DNA of 64,000 nt from Azospirillum picis (GCF_017876115.1 NZ_JAGINO010000003.1:124001-188000), one strand, 5' to 3'. Counted from the stretch's first letter, positions 27,799 to 35,777 are shown. Notes: generated by a model from the sequence alone, not told the origin. Made by a program: numbers and translations.

Positions 27799-28515
27799 AT
27801 GCCTCACGATTTTGGTTCGTCGCGTGATCGTCGCTCAGCTTCCGGATCGGGGCCCGGAATCGGTTTCCACGAGCTGCGGCAAGCCTGCGAGATTTCGGCC
27901 TTGCGCGAGGACCTCGAGCGGTTGGCGCAGGAAGCCGGTGTCCTGCGGGAGGGCGTGGAACGAGCCGTCGAGGAGGTGCGCGACCGGTTCGCCGCCTTGA
28001 GCCCGGACGATATGACCGACCCCGTCGCGCTGGCGTCGGTGCTGCAGTCTGCCGTCGCCACCCTTCTGGAAATTCGAGAACAGGCCAGGCGCCTCGACAC
28101 CCGGACCGGACCGCTGTCCGATGACGAACGCCCCTCATGGCTTGGAGCGGCCGACTCGCCGCGCCTGCGCCGCCCGTCGCCGGCGGAACCGATGATTCCG
28201 CCACCGGAAGCACCGCCTCCCGCTCCCGCCGCCTTGAAACCCGAGGACCCGACGACCGCAATCCGGGTGGTACAGCCGCCATTGACGGCGGCAAGGGAGC
28301 TTTCGCCGCCGCCGGAGCGTCCACGAGCACCCACAAAGCTCTCGCCATTGCCATCGCCTTTGCCGTCGGCGTCGCCGCTTCCTGTCGCCGGAGGACAGGC
28401 TGCCTGGCTGTCCGGCGCCCCCGCGCCCTCCCGCACCCCGGCCGATCGTGCCGATGGCGAGGGCATCCCACGATCAGCGGGAGGCGTGGACTGGCTGGGA
28501 CCCGCCGGACGCTGA
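27799..28515 (+). CDS. Coiled-coil, proline-rich protein of unknown function
   Basis: The 238-residue protein is not assignable to a family. An N-terminal helical part (about residues 22-110) has coiled-coil character (FHELRQACEISALREDLERL, EGVERAVEEVRDRF, LLEIREQARRLDTR). The second half is a low-complexity Pro/Ala/Ser tail (MIPPPEAPPPAPAALKPEDP, LSPLPSPLPSASPLP). It has no membrane span. It is divergent from the ParA-like gene, which also carries a long Pro/Ala linker, and could be its functional partner, but that is only inferred from position. Confidence 0.5.
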   Translation: MPHDFGSSRDRRSASGSGPGIGFHELRQACEISALREDLERLAQEAGVLREGVERAVEEVRDRFAALSPDDMTDPVALASVLQSAVATLLEIREQARRLDTRTGPLSDDERPSWLGAADSPRLRRPSPAEPMIPPPEAPPPAPAALKPEDPTTAIRVVQPPLTAARELSPPPERPRAPTKLSPLPSPLPSASPLPVAGGQAAWLSGAPAPSRTPADRADGEGIPRSAGGVDWLGPAGR

Positions 28516-28677
28516 CCCAATTGCGAGGCGTCCGACTGGCACCTCTCCGCAACTTGTCACAAAAAGAATTAGAAGCTGAACGATTGAGCTTGCAAATTTG
28601 AGGTGGGCTTATTACATACGGTCTATTGGTGAACGGATGTTTACCAAGAATCGGCGTGATAAACCGAGGTCGGTCGC

Positions 28678-29106
28678 ATGCTCAGGATCGACACGCTGGC
28701 AAGGCCAGACAGCTCTCTGAAACCCCGCGCACCAGGGCGGCCGTTACGCCTCATCATCGTCAAGAACGACCATTCAGCCGCCGAAGCCTTGGCGGCCGTG
28801 TTGAGCGATCTCGGGCATACCGTCTGTGGCATCGCCGGCAGCGAGGCGATGGCGGCGGAACTGGTCGGGCGGGAATCTCCCGACCTTGCCCTGATGGACG
28901 TGCGGCTGGGTGGCGGCGATGGTATCGCTGCGGCACGGAGGTTGAACCGCGATCACGGGCTACGGTCGATCTATCTCTCCTGCAACAGCGACCATGCGAC
29001 CCTGGCGCGCATCACCGAGACCTATCCGCTCGGCATCGTTCACATGCCCTTCTCGCACTCACAGTTGAAGGTAGCGCTGGATCTGGCTGCCCGACGCCTG
29101 CGCTGA
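28678..29106 (+). CDS. Stand-alone response-regulator receiver domain, degenerate
   Basis: The 142-residue protein is a single receiver domain with a 22-residue N-terminal extension and no output domain. The phospho-acceptor is present (D74 in LALMDVRLGGGDG) and so is the switch Ser (S101, SIYLSCNSD). However, the acidic pocket is reduced to VKNDH (only D31 acidic) and the invariant Lys of the KPF motif is Met (VHMPFSHSQL, M123). Loss of that Lys usually disables normal phosphorylation-dependent switching. No kinase gene is adjacent. A candidate promoter (TTGCAA-N17-TACATA, about 28590-28618) and GAGG lie upstream. Confidence 0.8.
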   Translation: MLRIDTLARPDSSLKPRAPGRPLRLIIVKNDHSAAEALAAVLSDLGHTVCGIAGSEAMAAELVGRESPDLALMDVRLGGGDGIAAARRLNRDHGLRSIYLSCNSDHATLARITETYPLGIVHMPFSHSQLKVALDLAARRLR

Positions 29107-29184
29107 CGTCCGCGTCGACCGCCGGAAAACGGGCCAATTCGCCGGCAAGCGGATGGAAATCCCGCGCCGGGACGAAGGAAGGCA

Positions 29185-29213
29185 TTTTCCGCGGCGCCGC
29201 TCTCTGCTATATT
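29185..29213 (+). promoter_or_regulatory. Candidate sigma-70-type promoter of ssb
   Basis: TTTTCC and TATATT are spaced by 17 bases, with TGC directly before TATATT, which resembles an extended -10. The element ends one base before the LexA box, so repressor binding would block it. Confidence 0.5.
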
Positions 29214-29214
29214 T

Positions 29215-29229
29215 GTTCATGGAGTGTTC
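29215..29229. promoter_or_regulatory. LexA (SOS) box upstream of ssb
   Basis: GTTC-ATGGAGT-GTTC matches the alphaproteobacterial LexA consensus GTTC-N7-GTTC exactly. It lies about 230 bases before the ssb start. It is part of an exact 21-base match to the uvrA start region at 49870-49890 (inverted). Confidence 0.85.
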
Positions 29230-29459
29230 TGGTTCGGGCCGACGGGGCGAGCGCGTCGGTCCGGGGATAGCCGGAACAGGTCCAACGGCGGTTGACCATC
29301 GCCGGCCGGGCGTGCTTGTTGGGTGCGCCGACCGGGGATGGTCGCAACGCAATGAGCCGGCCCTGCGACAAGGGAACCCTCGGCATCTGGATGCCTCCGC
29401 CGGGCATCCTTACGGGTCGGCACGGATGCTGGGACACTCGCGCTGAGGAGCAACGAGCG

Positions 29460-29966
29460 ATGAATGTATGGACGTTTACGGGACGCTTGGGCGCGGACGG
29501 CGAATTGCGCACCACCCAGAGCGGCGAGAAGGTGCTAGGCTTCCGCGTCGCAAACGACGTCGGCTTCGGCGACCGCAAGACCACCCAATGGGTTGATTGC
29601 TCGATCTGGGGACGGCGGGCCGAGTCGCTTGCTCCGCACCTCACCAAGGGCAAGGGCGTCGTCGTTTCAGGCGAGCTGACGATGCGCGAGTATGAGAAGC
29701 GCGACGGCACCCGCGGCTCCGGCCTGGCGGTCCGCGTCGCCGAGATCGACTTCATGGGCGGCGCCCGCGAAGACGGCGGCGGCGGCAGCTATGGCGGCGG
29801 TGGCAGCGGCGGTGGCAGCGGCGGTGGCGGCTACGAATCGCGTGGCGGCGGTGGCGGTGCCGGCGGGTATGGCGGCGGCGGTTACGGCGGCGGGTCGTCA
29901 GGAGGTCGCAGTGGTGGTGGAGCTCCGCCTCGCCACGAGGATCTCGACGACGAGATCCCGTTCTAA
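29460..29966 (+). CDS. ssb: Single-stranded DNA-binding protein
   Basis: SSB coats single-stranded DNA in replication, repair and recombination. The 168-residue protein has an OB fold (about residues 1-103: NVWTFTGRLGADGELRTTQSGEKVLGFRVAND, WVDCSIWGRRAESLAPHLTKG), a flexible tail made almost entirely of Gly with Ser, Tyr and Arg, and the conserved acidic tip DLDDEIPF that recruits partner proteins. The ATG at 29460 has GAGGAG about 10 bases upstream; the frame is open for 56 codons before it, but that part is not SSB-like. The leader of about 230 bases after the promoter holds no convincing gene. Confidence 0.96.
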   Translation: MNVWTFTGRLGADGELRTTQSGEKVLGFRVANDVGFGDRKTTQWVDCSIWGRRAESLAPHLTKGKGVVVSGELTMREYEKRDGTRGSGLAVRVAEIDFMGGAREDGGGGSYGGGGSGGGSGGGGYESRGGGGGAGGYGGGGYGGGSSGGRSGGGAPPRHEDLDDEIPF

Positions 29967-29975
29967 AGCGTTTTC

Positions 29976-30018
29976 GAAAGGGCGCCGCTCCGCCATGGAG
30001 ATGGCGCCCTTTCTTTTT
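29976..30018 (+). terminator. Rho-independent terminator of ssb
   Basis: A perfect 11-bp stem GAAAGGGCGCC / GGCGCCCTTTC with a 16-base loop is followed directly by TTTTTC, ten bases after the ssb stop. The 229 bases from here to the methyltransferase stop hold no recognisable feature. Confidence 0.85.
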
Positions 30019-30247
30019 CAAGGTTCGCCGCAGGCTGGTTTTGTCCTATGCCTGCGGAGCCGCCCGCGAGGGGGGCGAGGACGCAAGCCGGGCACGCCGC
30101 ATCGGTGCCCGCACGTCCAGGGAAATCCGTATGCGAAGCGGCGCGCGGTCGCGGGCGTTGTAGACCGCGCGACTTGGCCAGCGGCCTCCTCGCGCGGCGA
30201 GAACACGCCATGCCCGCCGCCTGCTGAGGCTCGTCTGGAAGGGCGTG

Positions 30248-31012
30248 TCAGGCAGCCTCCGCCTCTATGGTTATGGTGTCGAGCAGGAAACTGCCGTCAT
30301 CTTCGATCTCGAAATGGCGTTTCACCTCGGCAGCGGCGCTCTTCTGAAGTGAGCGGATGGCCTCGGCATGGAGGTCGTTGGTCCGGGTGCGGGCCGTCCA
30401 CACCGCGAACTCCATGCGCAGGCGCCGCGGCGTCAAGGAGGTGACGGCGAACCCGGCGCGTGCCAGCGCGGCGGTCCATTCCGCCGTCGTGTAATTGCGG
30501 ACATGGGACGGGTCGCGCAAAGTCTCCACCACCTGCAGGTGGGTGTCGAGCAGGGCCGGGGCCGGGGAGACGACGTCGATGAAGATCGCTTTGCCGCGCG
30601 GGGTCAGCACGCGCCGCGCCTCGCGCAAACCGGCCTCGAACCCGTGCCAATGGTGCGCGCTGAAGCGGCAGAGCACCACATCGAAGTGGCCATCGGCAAA
30701 TGGCAGCGCCTCCGCCGCGGCTTCTCGGGTGGCGATGTTGGTCAGGCCGCGTTCCGCCGCCGTTTGCGCCACCACCTCCAGCATCTCCGGCGTCAGGTCG
30801 ACTGCCACCACTTCGGTGGCATGGCGAGCCGCGCGATAACTGACATGGCCGCCACCGCAGCCGAGATCGAGTATGCGGGTGGCGGCACCGCCCTGCAGGG
30901 CGGCGTCGATCTGGTCGAGATCGGCGCCACCGGAATGAACGGCACTGGTGACATAGCTTGCGGCACGGGGGCCGTAGTGGCCGACGACGATGCCGTGATG
31001 CTTCTCGGTCAT
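30248..31012 (-). CDS. Class I SAM-dependent methyltransferase
   Basis: The 254-residue protein has a Methyltransf_11/UbiE-like Rossmann fold: motif I ILDLGCGGGHVSY, acidic loop VVAVDLTPEML, motif IV FDVVLCRFSAHHW and motif VI-like AGLREARRVLTPRGKAIFIDVVSP. The substrate is unknown; small-molecule methylation is more likely than DNA methylation, because no DNA-binding or NPPY-type motif is present. It is divergent from the XRE regulator, and the two share a 100-base control region, so the regulator may govern it. Confidence 0.87.
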   Translation of the reverse strand: MTEKHHGIVVGHYGPRAASYVTSAVHSGGADLDQIDAALQGGAATRILDLGCGGGHVSYRAARHATEVVAVDLTPEMLEVVAQTAAERGLTNIATREAAAEALPFADGHFDVVLCRFSAHHWHGFEAGLREARRVLTPRGKAIFIDVVSPAPALLDTHLQVVETLRDPSHVRNYTTAEWTAALARAGFAVTSLTPRRLRMEFAVWTARTRTNDLHAEAIRSLQKSAAAEVKRHFEIEDDGSFLLDTITIEAEAA

Positions 31013-31065
31013 GGAGGGGTCCCGCCTTTCGTGGTCGTGATTGACCGGCCCAGCCTCGCGCCCCC

Positions 31066-31104
31066 TTGAACCAGGTACAAGATGGGTAGTTATCCTGGTA
31101 TAAG
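31066..31104. promoter_or_regulatory. Putative operator between methyltransferase and XRE genes
   Basis: The direct repeat GGTAYAAG occurs at 31074-31081 and 31097-31104, and the inverted pair ACCAGG / CCTGGT at 31070-31075 and 31094-31099. They overlap a possible promoter reading toward the regulator (TTGAAC ... AGTTAT). This is the expected place for an autoregulatory site of the XRE protein. Confidence 0.4.
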
Positions 31105-31114
31105 TGCTGCCACG

Positions 31115-31963
31115 ATGACCATCGCTTCAAACCGGGCGGCGGTTTCCGGCCATGCCGCGCCGGATCCCGCCGACGATCGCCGCCATTTCCTCGGCGTCTT
31201 CCTCCGCCGTCACCGCGAGCGGCTGAGCCCTGCCGAGGCGGGCATCCGGGGTGGCTCCACGCGGCGGCGGACGCCCGGCCTGCGTCGCGAGGAGCTGGCA
31301 CAACTCTGCGGCATCAGCCCGACCTGGTACACATGGCTGGAGCAGGGACGCGACGTCTCGGTATCGCCGCAGGCGTTGGCTCGCGTCGCCGAGGCACTGC
31401 ACCTGACGGTGGCCGAGCGGGCCTATCTGTTCGATCTCGCCCGCAAGCGTGACCCCGATGCACCGTCCAGCGGCGCGGCGGACGGCCCGCCGCCGGCCCT
31501 GCTTGCCGCCTTGGGGACGATCGCCGCGCCTGCCTATCTGCTCGACCGGCTATGGACCGCCGTCGGATGGAACCCGACGGCAGAGCGCCTGTTCGCAGCG
31601 TGGCTGGGTGCCGGCAAGGCCGAACGCAACCTGCTGCGGTACGTCTTCCTCGACCCCGAAGCGCCCCGTTTCATCGATGATTGGGAGAACCGCGCCCGGC
31701 GTCTGGTGGCCGAATTCCGTGCCCACGGCGCCCGGCACCCCTCCGATCCGGAGATCAGGGCGCTGGTGGACGGGCTGTTGCACGCCAGTGCCCTGTTCGC
31801 CCGCCTCTGGGACGACCAAAGCGTTCTCGAGCGGGAAGGGGGGCTGCGGAGGTTCAACCATCCCCTGGAAGGGCCACGGGCGCTGGAACAGGTAACCCTG
31901 CATCCCGGCGGCCGATCCGGCCACACGCTGGTCATGCTGGTCGATCCGCCCACCGCACCCTGA
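31115..31963 (+). CDS. XRE-family regulator with MmyB-like ligand-binding domain
   Basis: The 282-residue protein has an N-terminal helix-turn-helix (FLGVFLRRHRERLSP, RTPGLRREELAQLCGISPTWYTWLEQGRDVSVSPQALARVAEAL) and a C-terminal PAS-like MmyB domain that probably binds a small ligand (PAYLLDRLWTAVGWNPTAERLF, RNLLRYVFLDPEAPRFIDDW). This architecture is common in regulators encoded divergently from the enzyme gene they control. The start at 31115 is chosen over an ATG at 31082, because the latter lies within the putative operator. Confidence 0.88.
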   Translation: MTIASNRAAVSGHAAPDPADDRRHFLGVFLRRHRERLSPAEAGIRGGSTRRRTPGLRREELAQLCGISPTWYTWLEQGRDVSVSPQALARVAEALHLTVAERAYLFDLARKRDPDAPSSGAADGPPPALLAALGTIAAPAYLLDRLWTAVGWNPTAERLFAAWLGAGKAERNLLRYVFLDPEAPRFIDDWENRARRLVAEFRAHGARHPSDPEIRALVDGLLHASALFARLWDDQSVLEREGGLRRFNHPLEGPRALEQVTLHPGGRSGHTLVMLVDPPTAP

Positions 31964-32117
31964 ATCAGCCCCTACTCATAGGCGCACTCTTCTTCGCGGT
32001 GACGAATCCAGCCGGATCCGGTCCTGGCGCTCTTCCGTGGTCATCGATTATCGCTCCTGCTGCCGCAGGAATAAGCCGGTATGGACATCATCCGCTTCCG
32101 ACGCTCCCATTGATGAA

Positions 32118-32135
32118 ATACCGTCCGGACGGTAT
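32118..32135. promoter_or_regulatory. Palindromic TetR operator
   Basis: ATACCGTCCGGACGGTAT is a perfect 18-bp palindrome ending 9 bases before the TetR gene start. Its form (TACCG-N-CGGTA type) is typical of TetR/AcrR operators, so the TetR-SMR operon is probably autorepressed. Confidence 0.8.
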
Positions 32136-32144
32136 CTTTCAGTG

Positions 32145-32714
32145 ATGATCAACGCCTATGAACGCAAGAAGCAGCCGGCGGTCGTCCGTCGCAGCCTGCT
32201 CGACCACGGTGCCCAGCTCTGCATGCTGCACGGTGTGGCAAGCCTCACGCTTCAGGCGGTGGCCGAGGCGGCCGGGGTGACCAAGGGCGGGCTGCTGCAC
32301 CATTTCCGCTCCAAGCAGGAACTGGTCGAAGCGATCTTCGAGGATCTCCTCGCCTCCTTCGATGCCGGACTGGAGGAGGCCATGGCGGGTGATCCGGAGC
32401 CTCATGGCCGCTTCACGCGCGCCTATATCCATGAAACGCTCGACCTGATCGATGATGGCCGTTTCAGCCCATGGGCGGCGCTCACGATGGCGATGCTGGC
32501 AGATGCCGGGCTGCGCCACCGCTGGGCTGACTGGTTGCAGCAGCGGCTGGAGCGTCACCGCATCACCGACGGCGCCCCGTCGCTGCAAATCGTCCGCTAT
32601 GCCGCCGACGGCCTCTGGCTGGCCAGCCTGATCGGCGAGGTCGAGGCGGATCCCGCCAAGCGCTCGGCGCTGTTCCACCAACTGATCGCCATGACGAAGG
32701 ATTCCGCACCATGA
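32145..32714 (+). CDS. TetR-family transcriptional regulator
   Basis: The 189-residue repressor has the TetR DNA-binding domain at the N-terminus (RRSLLDHGAQLCMLHGVASLTLQAVAEAAGVTKGGLLHHFRSKQELVEAIF) and a helical ligand-binding C-terminal domain. The ATG at 32145 (or the adjacent GTG at 32142) follows the operator palindrome, so the first bases of the transcript would be covered by bound repressor. It overlaps the SMR transporter gene by four bases (ATGA), so both are one transcript. The ligand is probably a cationic drug or similar compound exported by the SMR protein. Confidence 0.92.
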   Translation: MINAYERKKQPAVVRRSLLDHGAQLCMLHGVASLTLQAVAEAAGVTKGGLLHHFRSKQELVEAIFEDLLASFDAGLEEAMAGDPEPHGRFTRAYIHETLDLIDDGRFSPWAALTMAMLADAGLRHRWADWLQQRLERHRITDGAPSLQIVRYAADGLWLASLIGEVEADPAKRSALFHQLIAMTKDSAP

Positions 32715-33055
32715 ACCCTGCCATCATGACTTACGGCTCCCTCGGCATCGCGATCGGCCTTGAGGTGATCGGCACCACCTTCCTCCAGAAATCGGAACAG
32801 TTCAGCAAGCTGGTACCGACCTTGATCATGGCCTTGTGTTACGCCGGGGCGTTCTACTTCCTCTCGCACGCGCTCAAGACCATTCCCGTCGGCCTCGCCT
32901 ATGCGATCTGGAGCGGTCTGGGCATCATCCTGATCTCGACCATCGGCTTCTTCGTCTTCCGGCAATCCCTGGATCTTCCCGCCGTGATCGGCTTGGGATT
33001 CATCATCACCGGAGTCGTGATCGTGAACGCTTTCTCCCAGTCGGTCGGTCACTGA
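32711..33055 (+). CDS. Small multidrug resistance (SMR) efflux transporter
   Basis: The 114-residue protein has four membrane spans and the SMR signature. The essential membrane-embedded glutamate lies in the first span (GIAIGLEVIGTTFLQKSEQFSKLVPT), followed by ALCYAGAFYFLSHALKTIPVGLAYAIWSGLGI and VIGLGFIITGVVIVNAFS. EmrE-type proteins exchange protons for quaternary ammonium compounds and other lipophilic cations. A polyamine (MdtI/J-like) or guanidinium specificity cannot be excluded. It is coupled to the TetR gene upstream. Confidence 0.93.
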   Translation: MNPAIMTYGSLGIAIGLEVIGTTFLQKSEQFSKLVPTLIMALCYAGAFYFLSHALKTIPVGLAYAIWSGLGIILISTIGFFVFRQSLDLPAVIGLGFIITGVVIVNAFSQSVGH

Positions 33056-33502
33056 GCGGATCTCGGGGCGTTTACGGCAGACGATCACAGATGGCGTTGA
33101 GGCGGTTCGCGAGGCGACTGACCTACCAAGTGCGTCACGGCGCGTCAGCTAATGGCACCATCGCGGCCATTACCCGGCGATTGCATGACATCGCCGAGCT
33201 TTTAGCAACCTGCCTGGAGAGAACTCAAAGGTGCGGAGGTAAAAAGCAGGCGGGCGATAAGTTGGCGAATCAGGTGATTGCCAACTCGGATGCCCTGATC
33301 GCTGTTAACTGGCGCCACAAACTGCACAGCAACAGTAATATCCCACGCGTTTTTCGTCCGCATGACGGCAGGGACAGGGGCAGGGCACAAACATGTCAAT
33401 CGGAGGCTCGACAGAACAAAACAGCCAATCCGTGTTGCGTCCGCAAAAAAAATACGTCCCACCGAATGGGAAATATCAAATTACTGTCTAGCTAAAGAAA
33501 TT
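33056..33502. other. Gene-poor, AT-richer stretch next to the tRNA-Gln 3' end
   Basis: These 447 bases are visibly less GC-rich than the rest of the window, particularly from about 33230 (for example CAAAAAAAATACG and TATCAAATTACTGTC). No reading frame shows the coding bias of the neighbours and I recognise no RNA. It borders the 3' end of a tRNA gene, a favoured integration site, so it could be leftover mobile DNA, but no integrase or att repeat is seen. Confidence 0.4.
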
Positions 33503-33577
33503 TGGCTGGGGCGCCAGGATTCGAACCTGGGAATGGCGGTACCAAAAACCGCTGCCTTACCGCTTGGCGACGCCCCA
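33503..33577 (-). tRNA. tRNA-Gln (anticodon TTG)
   Basis: Read on the minus strand the 75 bases fold as a standard tRNA. The acceptor stem is TGGGGCG/CGCCCCA with discriminator G and encoded CCA. The D arm is GCCAAGCGGTAAGGC, the anticodon stem GCGGT/ACCGC carries the loop TTTTGGT (anticodon TTG), and the T arm is CCAGGTTCGAATCCTGG. The sequence is very close to E. coli tRNA-Gln. Confidence 0.97.
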
Positions 33578-33668
33578 ACCGGCGCGGCGATGTTTCGATC
33601 GCCGGAAGGAGCGGCACCATAGACGGAAGGACTGCGGAACGCAACAGCGACGTCACGGCGGAAAAGCC

Positions 33669-35777
33669 TCAACGACCCTCCCGGCGCCAAGCCATCAGCA
33701 TGCCTCCCAGCACCAGTGCCAGGACGGCGCCGACCGGCAGCAACGGAACATCCGTCACGCCGGTGACGGTGTAGTCGCCGTTGGCGCGCAGGCCGATCCA
33801 GCCGTTTCCGTTCTGGCTGTGGCCAGCCTGGGTCCGGCGGACCTGGACACCGGGATTCGGACCGGCATCGGTGTCGGTAATCCACTGGATGCCGCCACCG
33901 GTCGCTTCCGCCACCGGCTGCATGCGGTCGCCGGTCGAGCGGACATCGGCCAGTTCCGGCGTGTTGACCGCTCCCACCACCGCCAATGTGGTCCGCTCGC
34001 CGTCGGAGATGCGGTAAATCCCCGGGGCTGCGGCCGTTACAGTGGCAATGGCCCGTCCGGCACGGTCATCGGCGAGTTGAAGCGTGCTGGTCTCATCCGA
34101 CGGGTTGGTGATGGTGACCGAGCGGGGATCGGGGGTGAGGGACCGACGCTCCACCGTGATGCGGTTGCCGTCCACGTGGGCGCGCAGGTCGTTCTCCTCC
34201 AGCTCCGGCTCCTTCATCAGCCAATGAGCGAGGCGGCGCAGGAGCTCGGCCTGCGGGCCACCGCCCTCGAAGCCTCGGCTCCACAGCCAGATCTGGTCGG
34301 AGGCGAGCTGCGCCACCCGGCCCTTGCCGACGCGGTCGAGCACCAGAAGCGGGCGGTTCTCCGCACCCTGCATCACCACGGTTCCGCCGTTCGGCGCGAC
34401 ATCGACCTGATGGAACCAGCGGCCCCAGGTCGGCGGTGCATCCAGGCGGTCGCCGGGCAGCCCGGCGGTCACCGGGTGCCGGCGGCCGACCTCGGTCACC
34501 GTCGGCAGGAAGGGGCGGTCCACCGTCTGGCCGGTGGGGGCAGCGGGCAGGATGGCCCCGAGCGGGGTGCGGTAGAGCGACAACGGGGTGGCGTAGCCCT
34601 GTCCCGACGTTTCCAGCAGGGCGCCACCCTTGCGGACGTACTCGGCAATGTTTTCCAGGTACATCTGCGGCAGCACGCCGCGCCGGCGGTAGCGATCGAA
34701 GATGATGAGGTCGAATTCGTCCAGCTTCACTTCGAACAGTTCGCGGATCGGGAAGGCGATCAGAGAAAGCTCGCGAATCGGCGTGCCGTCCTGCTTCTCG
34801 GGCGGGCGCAGGATGGTGAAGTGGACGAGGTCGACCGCCGGGTCGGCCTTCAGCAGGTTGCGCCAAGTGCGCTCGCCGGCATGCGGCTCGCCCGACACCA
34901 GCAACACCCGCAACCGGTCACGCACGCCGTTCACGACGACGGCGGCACGGTTGTTGGCCAGCGTCAGCTCCTGCTGCGCCTTCTCGACCTCCATCTCCAG
35001 GACGTTCTGTCCGCCATGGCCGATCTGCAGGTCGATGCGGACGTCCTGGCCAACCGGGATGCGGACCGTCCGCGGCGCGCCGCCATCCTGGCGCAGCGTC
35101 ACCGCGGCGTCGGCGGACTGGCGGGCCGGCATGTCGTCGACGCGGATCGTCAATTCGACCGGCTTGCCGACGATGCCGTAATTGGGCGCCTGCACGATCG
35201 AGATCCGGCGGTCGCCCTCGTTGCGGTCGCCGGTCAGCAGCGTATGGATGGGGCCGAGGTCCGCCAGCTTGCCCGGAACCTGCGGCACGTCATGGACCTG
35301 TCCATCGGTGATGAAGACCGCGCCGGCCATGCGGCGGCGAGGCACATCGGCCATGGCGCGGTTCAGCGCGTCGAACAGGCGCGTCTCGTTGATCGTGCCG
35401 CCGGCACCGGCCTCGGCGTCGGCCGTGCGTGCAACGCGGACCTCCAGATCGTTGAAGGCCTTCAGCCGTTCCGTCAGTTCCGCCAAGGCACGGTCGGTGC
35501 GGGCCCGGCGATCGCCGATGGACTGGCTGGGCGAATCGTCGACCACCACGACCGCGACGTCCTTGATCGGATCGCGCTTCTCCTGCACCAGCGACGGGTT
35601 GACCAGCGCCAGCGCCAGCACCGCCACGGCCAGAAGACGCAGGAGCGTGCCGCGTGCCCGCCGCAGCGCCGCGATCAGCACCACCAGCAGGGCGAAGCCG
35701 ACGAGCGCGGCCAGCACCGGCCAGGGCAGCAGCGGTGCCAGCGCCACCGAAAGTCCGGAGAGCAGATCGATGGGCAT
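33669..35777 (-). CDS. Large membrane protein of the MoxR/DUF58/DUF4159 operon
   Basis: The 702-residue protein has two N-terminal membrane spans (about residues 5-35 and 43-62) and one C-terminal span (VPLLPVGAVLALVLGGMLMAW). Between them lies a large extracytoplasmic region with a von Willebrand-A-like start (VAVVVVDDSPSQSIGDRRARTD, GAVFITDGQVHDVP) and a glutamine-amidotransferase-like segment (LIIFDRYRRRGVLPQMYLENIAEYVRKGGALLETSG). No enzymatic residues are certain. It is the last gene of the four-gene minus-strand operon and overlaps the previous stop by one base. Confidence 0.75.
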   Translation of the reverse strand: MPIDLLSGLSVALAPLLPWPVLAALVGFALLVVLIAALRRARGTLLRLLAVAVLALALVNPSLVQEKRDPIKDVAVVVVDDSPSQSIGDRRARTDRALAELTERLKAFNDLEVRVARTADAEAGAGGTINETRLFDALNRAMADVPRRRMAGAVFITDGQVHDVPQVPGKLADLGPIHTLLTGDRNEGDRRISIVQAPNYGIVGKPVELTIRVDDMPARQSADAAVTLRQDGGAPRTVRIPVGQDVRIDLQIGHGGQNVLEMEVEKAQQELTLANNRAAVVVNGVRDRLRVLLVSGEPHAGERTWRNLLKADPAVDLVHFTILRPPEKQDGTPIRELSLIAFPIRELFEVKLDEFDLIIFDRYRRRGVLPQMYLENIAEYVRKGGALLETSGQGYATPLSLYRTPLGAILPAAPTGQTVDRPFLPTVTEVGRRHPVTAGLPGDRLDAPPTWGRWFHQVDVAPNGGTVVMQGAENRPLLVLDRVGKGRVAQLASDQIWLWSRGFEGGGPQAELLRRLAHWLMKEPELEENDLRAHVDGNRITVERRSLTPDPRSVTITNPSDETSTLQLADDRAGRAIATVTAAAPGIYRISDGERTTLAVVGAVNTPELADVRSTGDRMQPVAEATGGGIQWITDTDAGPNPGVQVRRTQAGHSQNGNGWIGLRANGDYTVTGVTDVPLLPVGAVLALVLGGMLMAWRREGR

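Noticed and set aside
29059..29220. Possible minus-strand peptide beginning MNKYS at 29220
   Set aside because: Only the first four residues match UvrA; the remainder is Arg-rich non-coding-like sequence. I treat it as a scar of the shared SOS element rather than a gene.
29292..29459. N-terminal extension of ssb by 56 codons
   Set aside because: The upstream codons are not SSB-like, and the ATG at 29460 has a good ribosome-binding site and the conserved start.
33362..33622. Small frame running through the tRNA-Gln region (RQDSNLGMAVPKTAALPLGD)
   Set aside because: This is the well-known spurious translation across an antisense tRNA gene; the tRNA structure is unambiguous.
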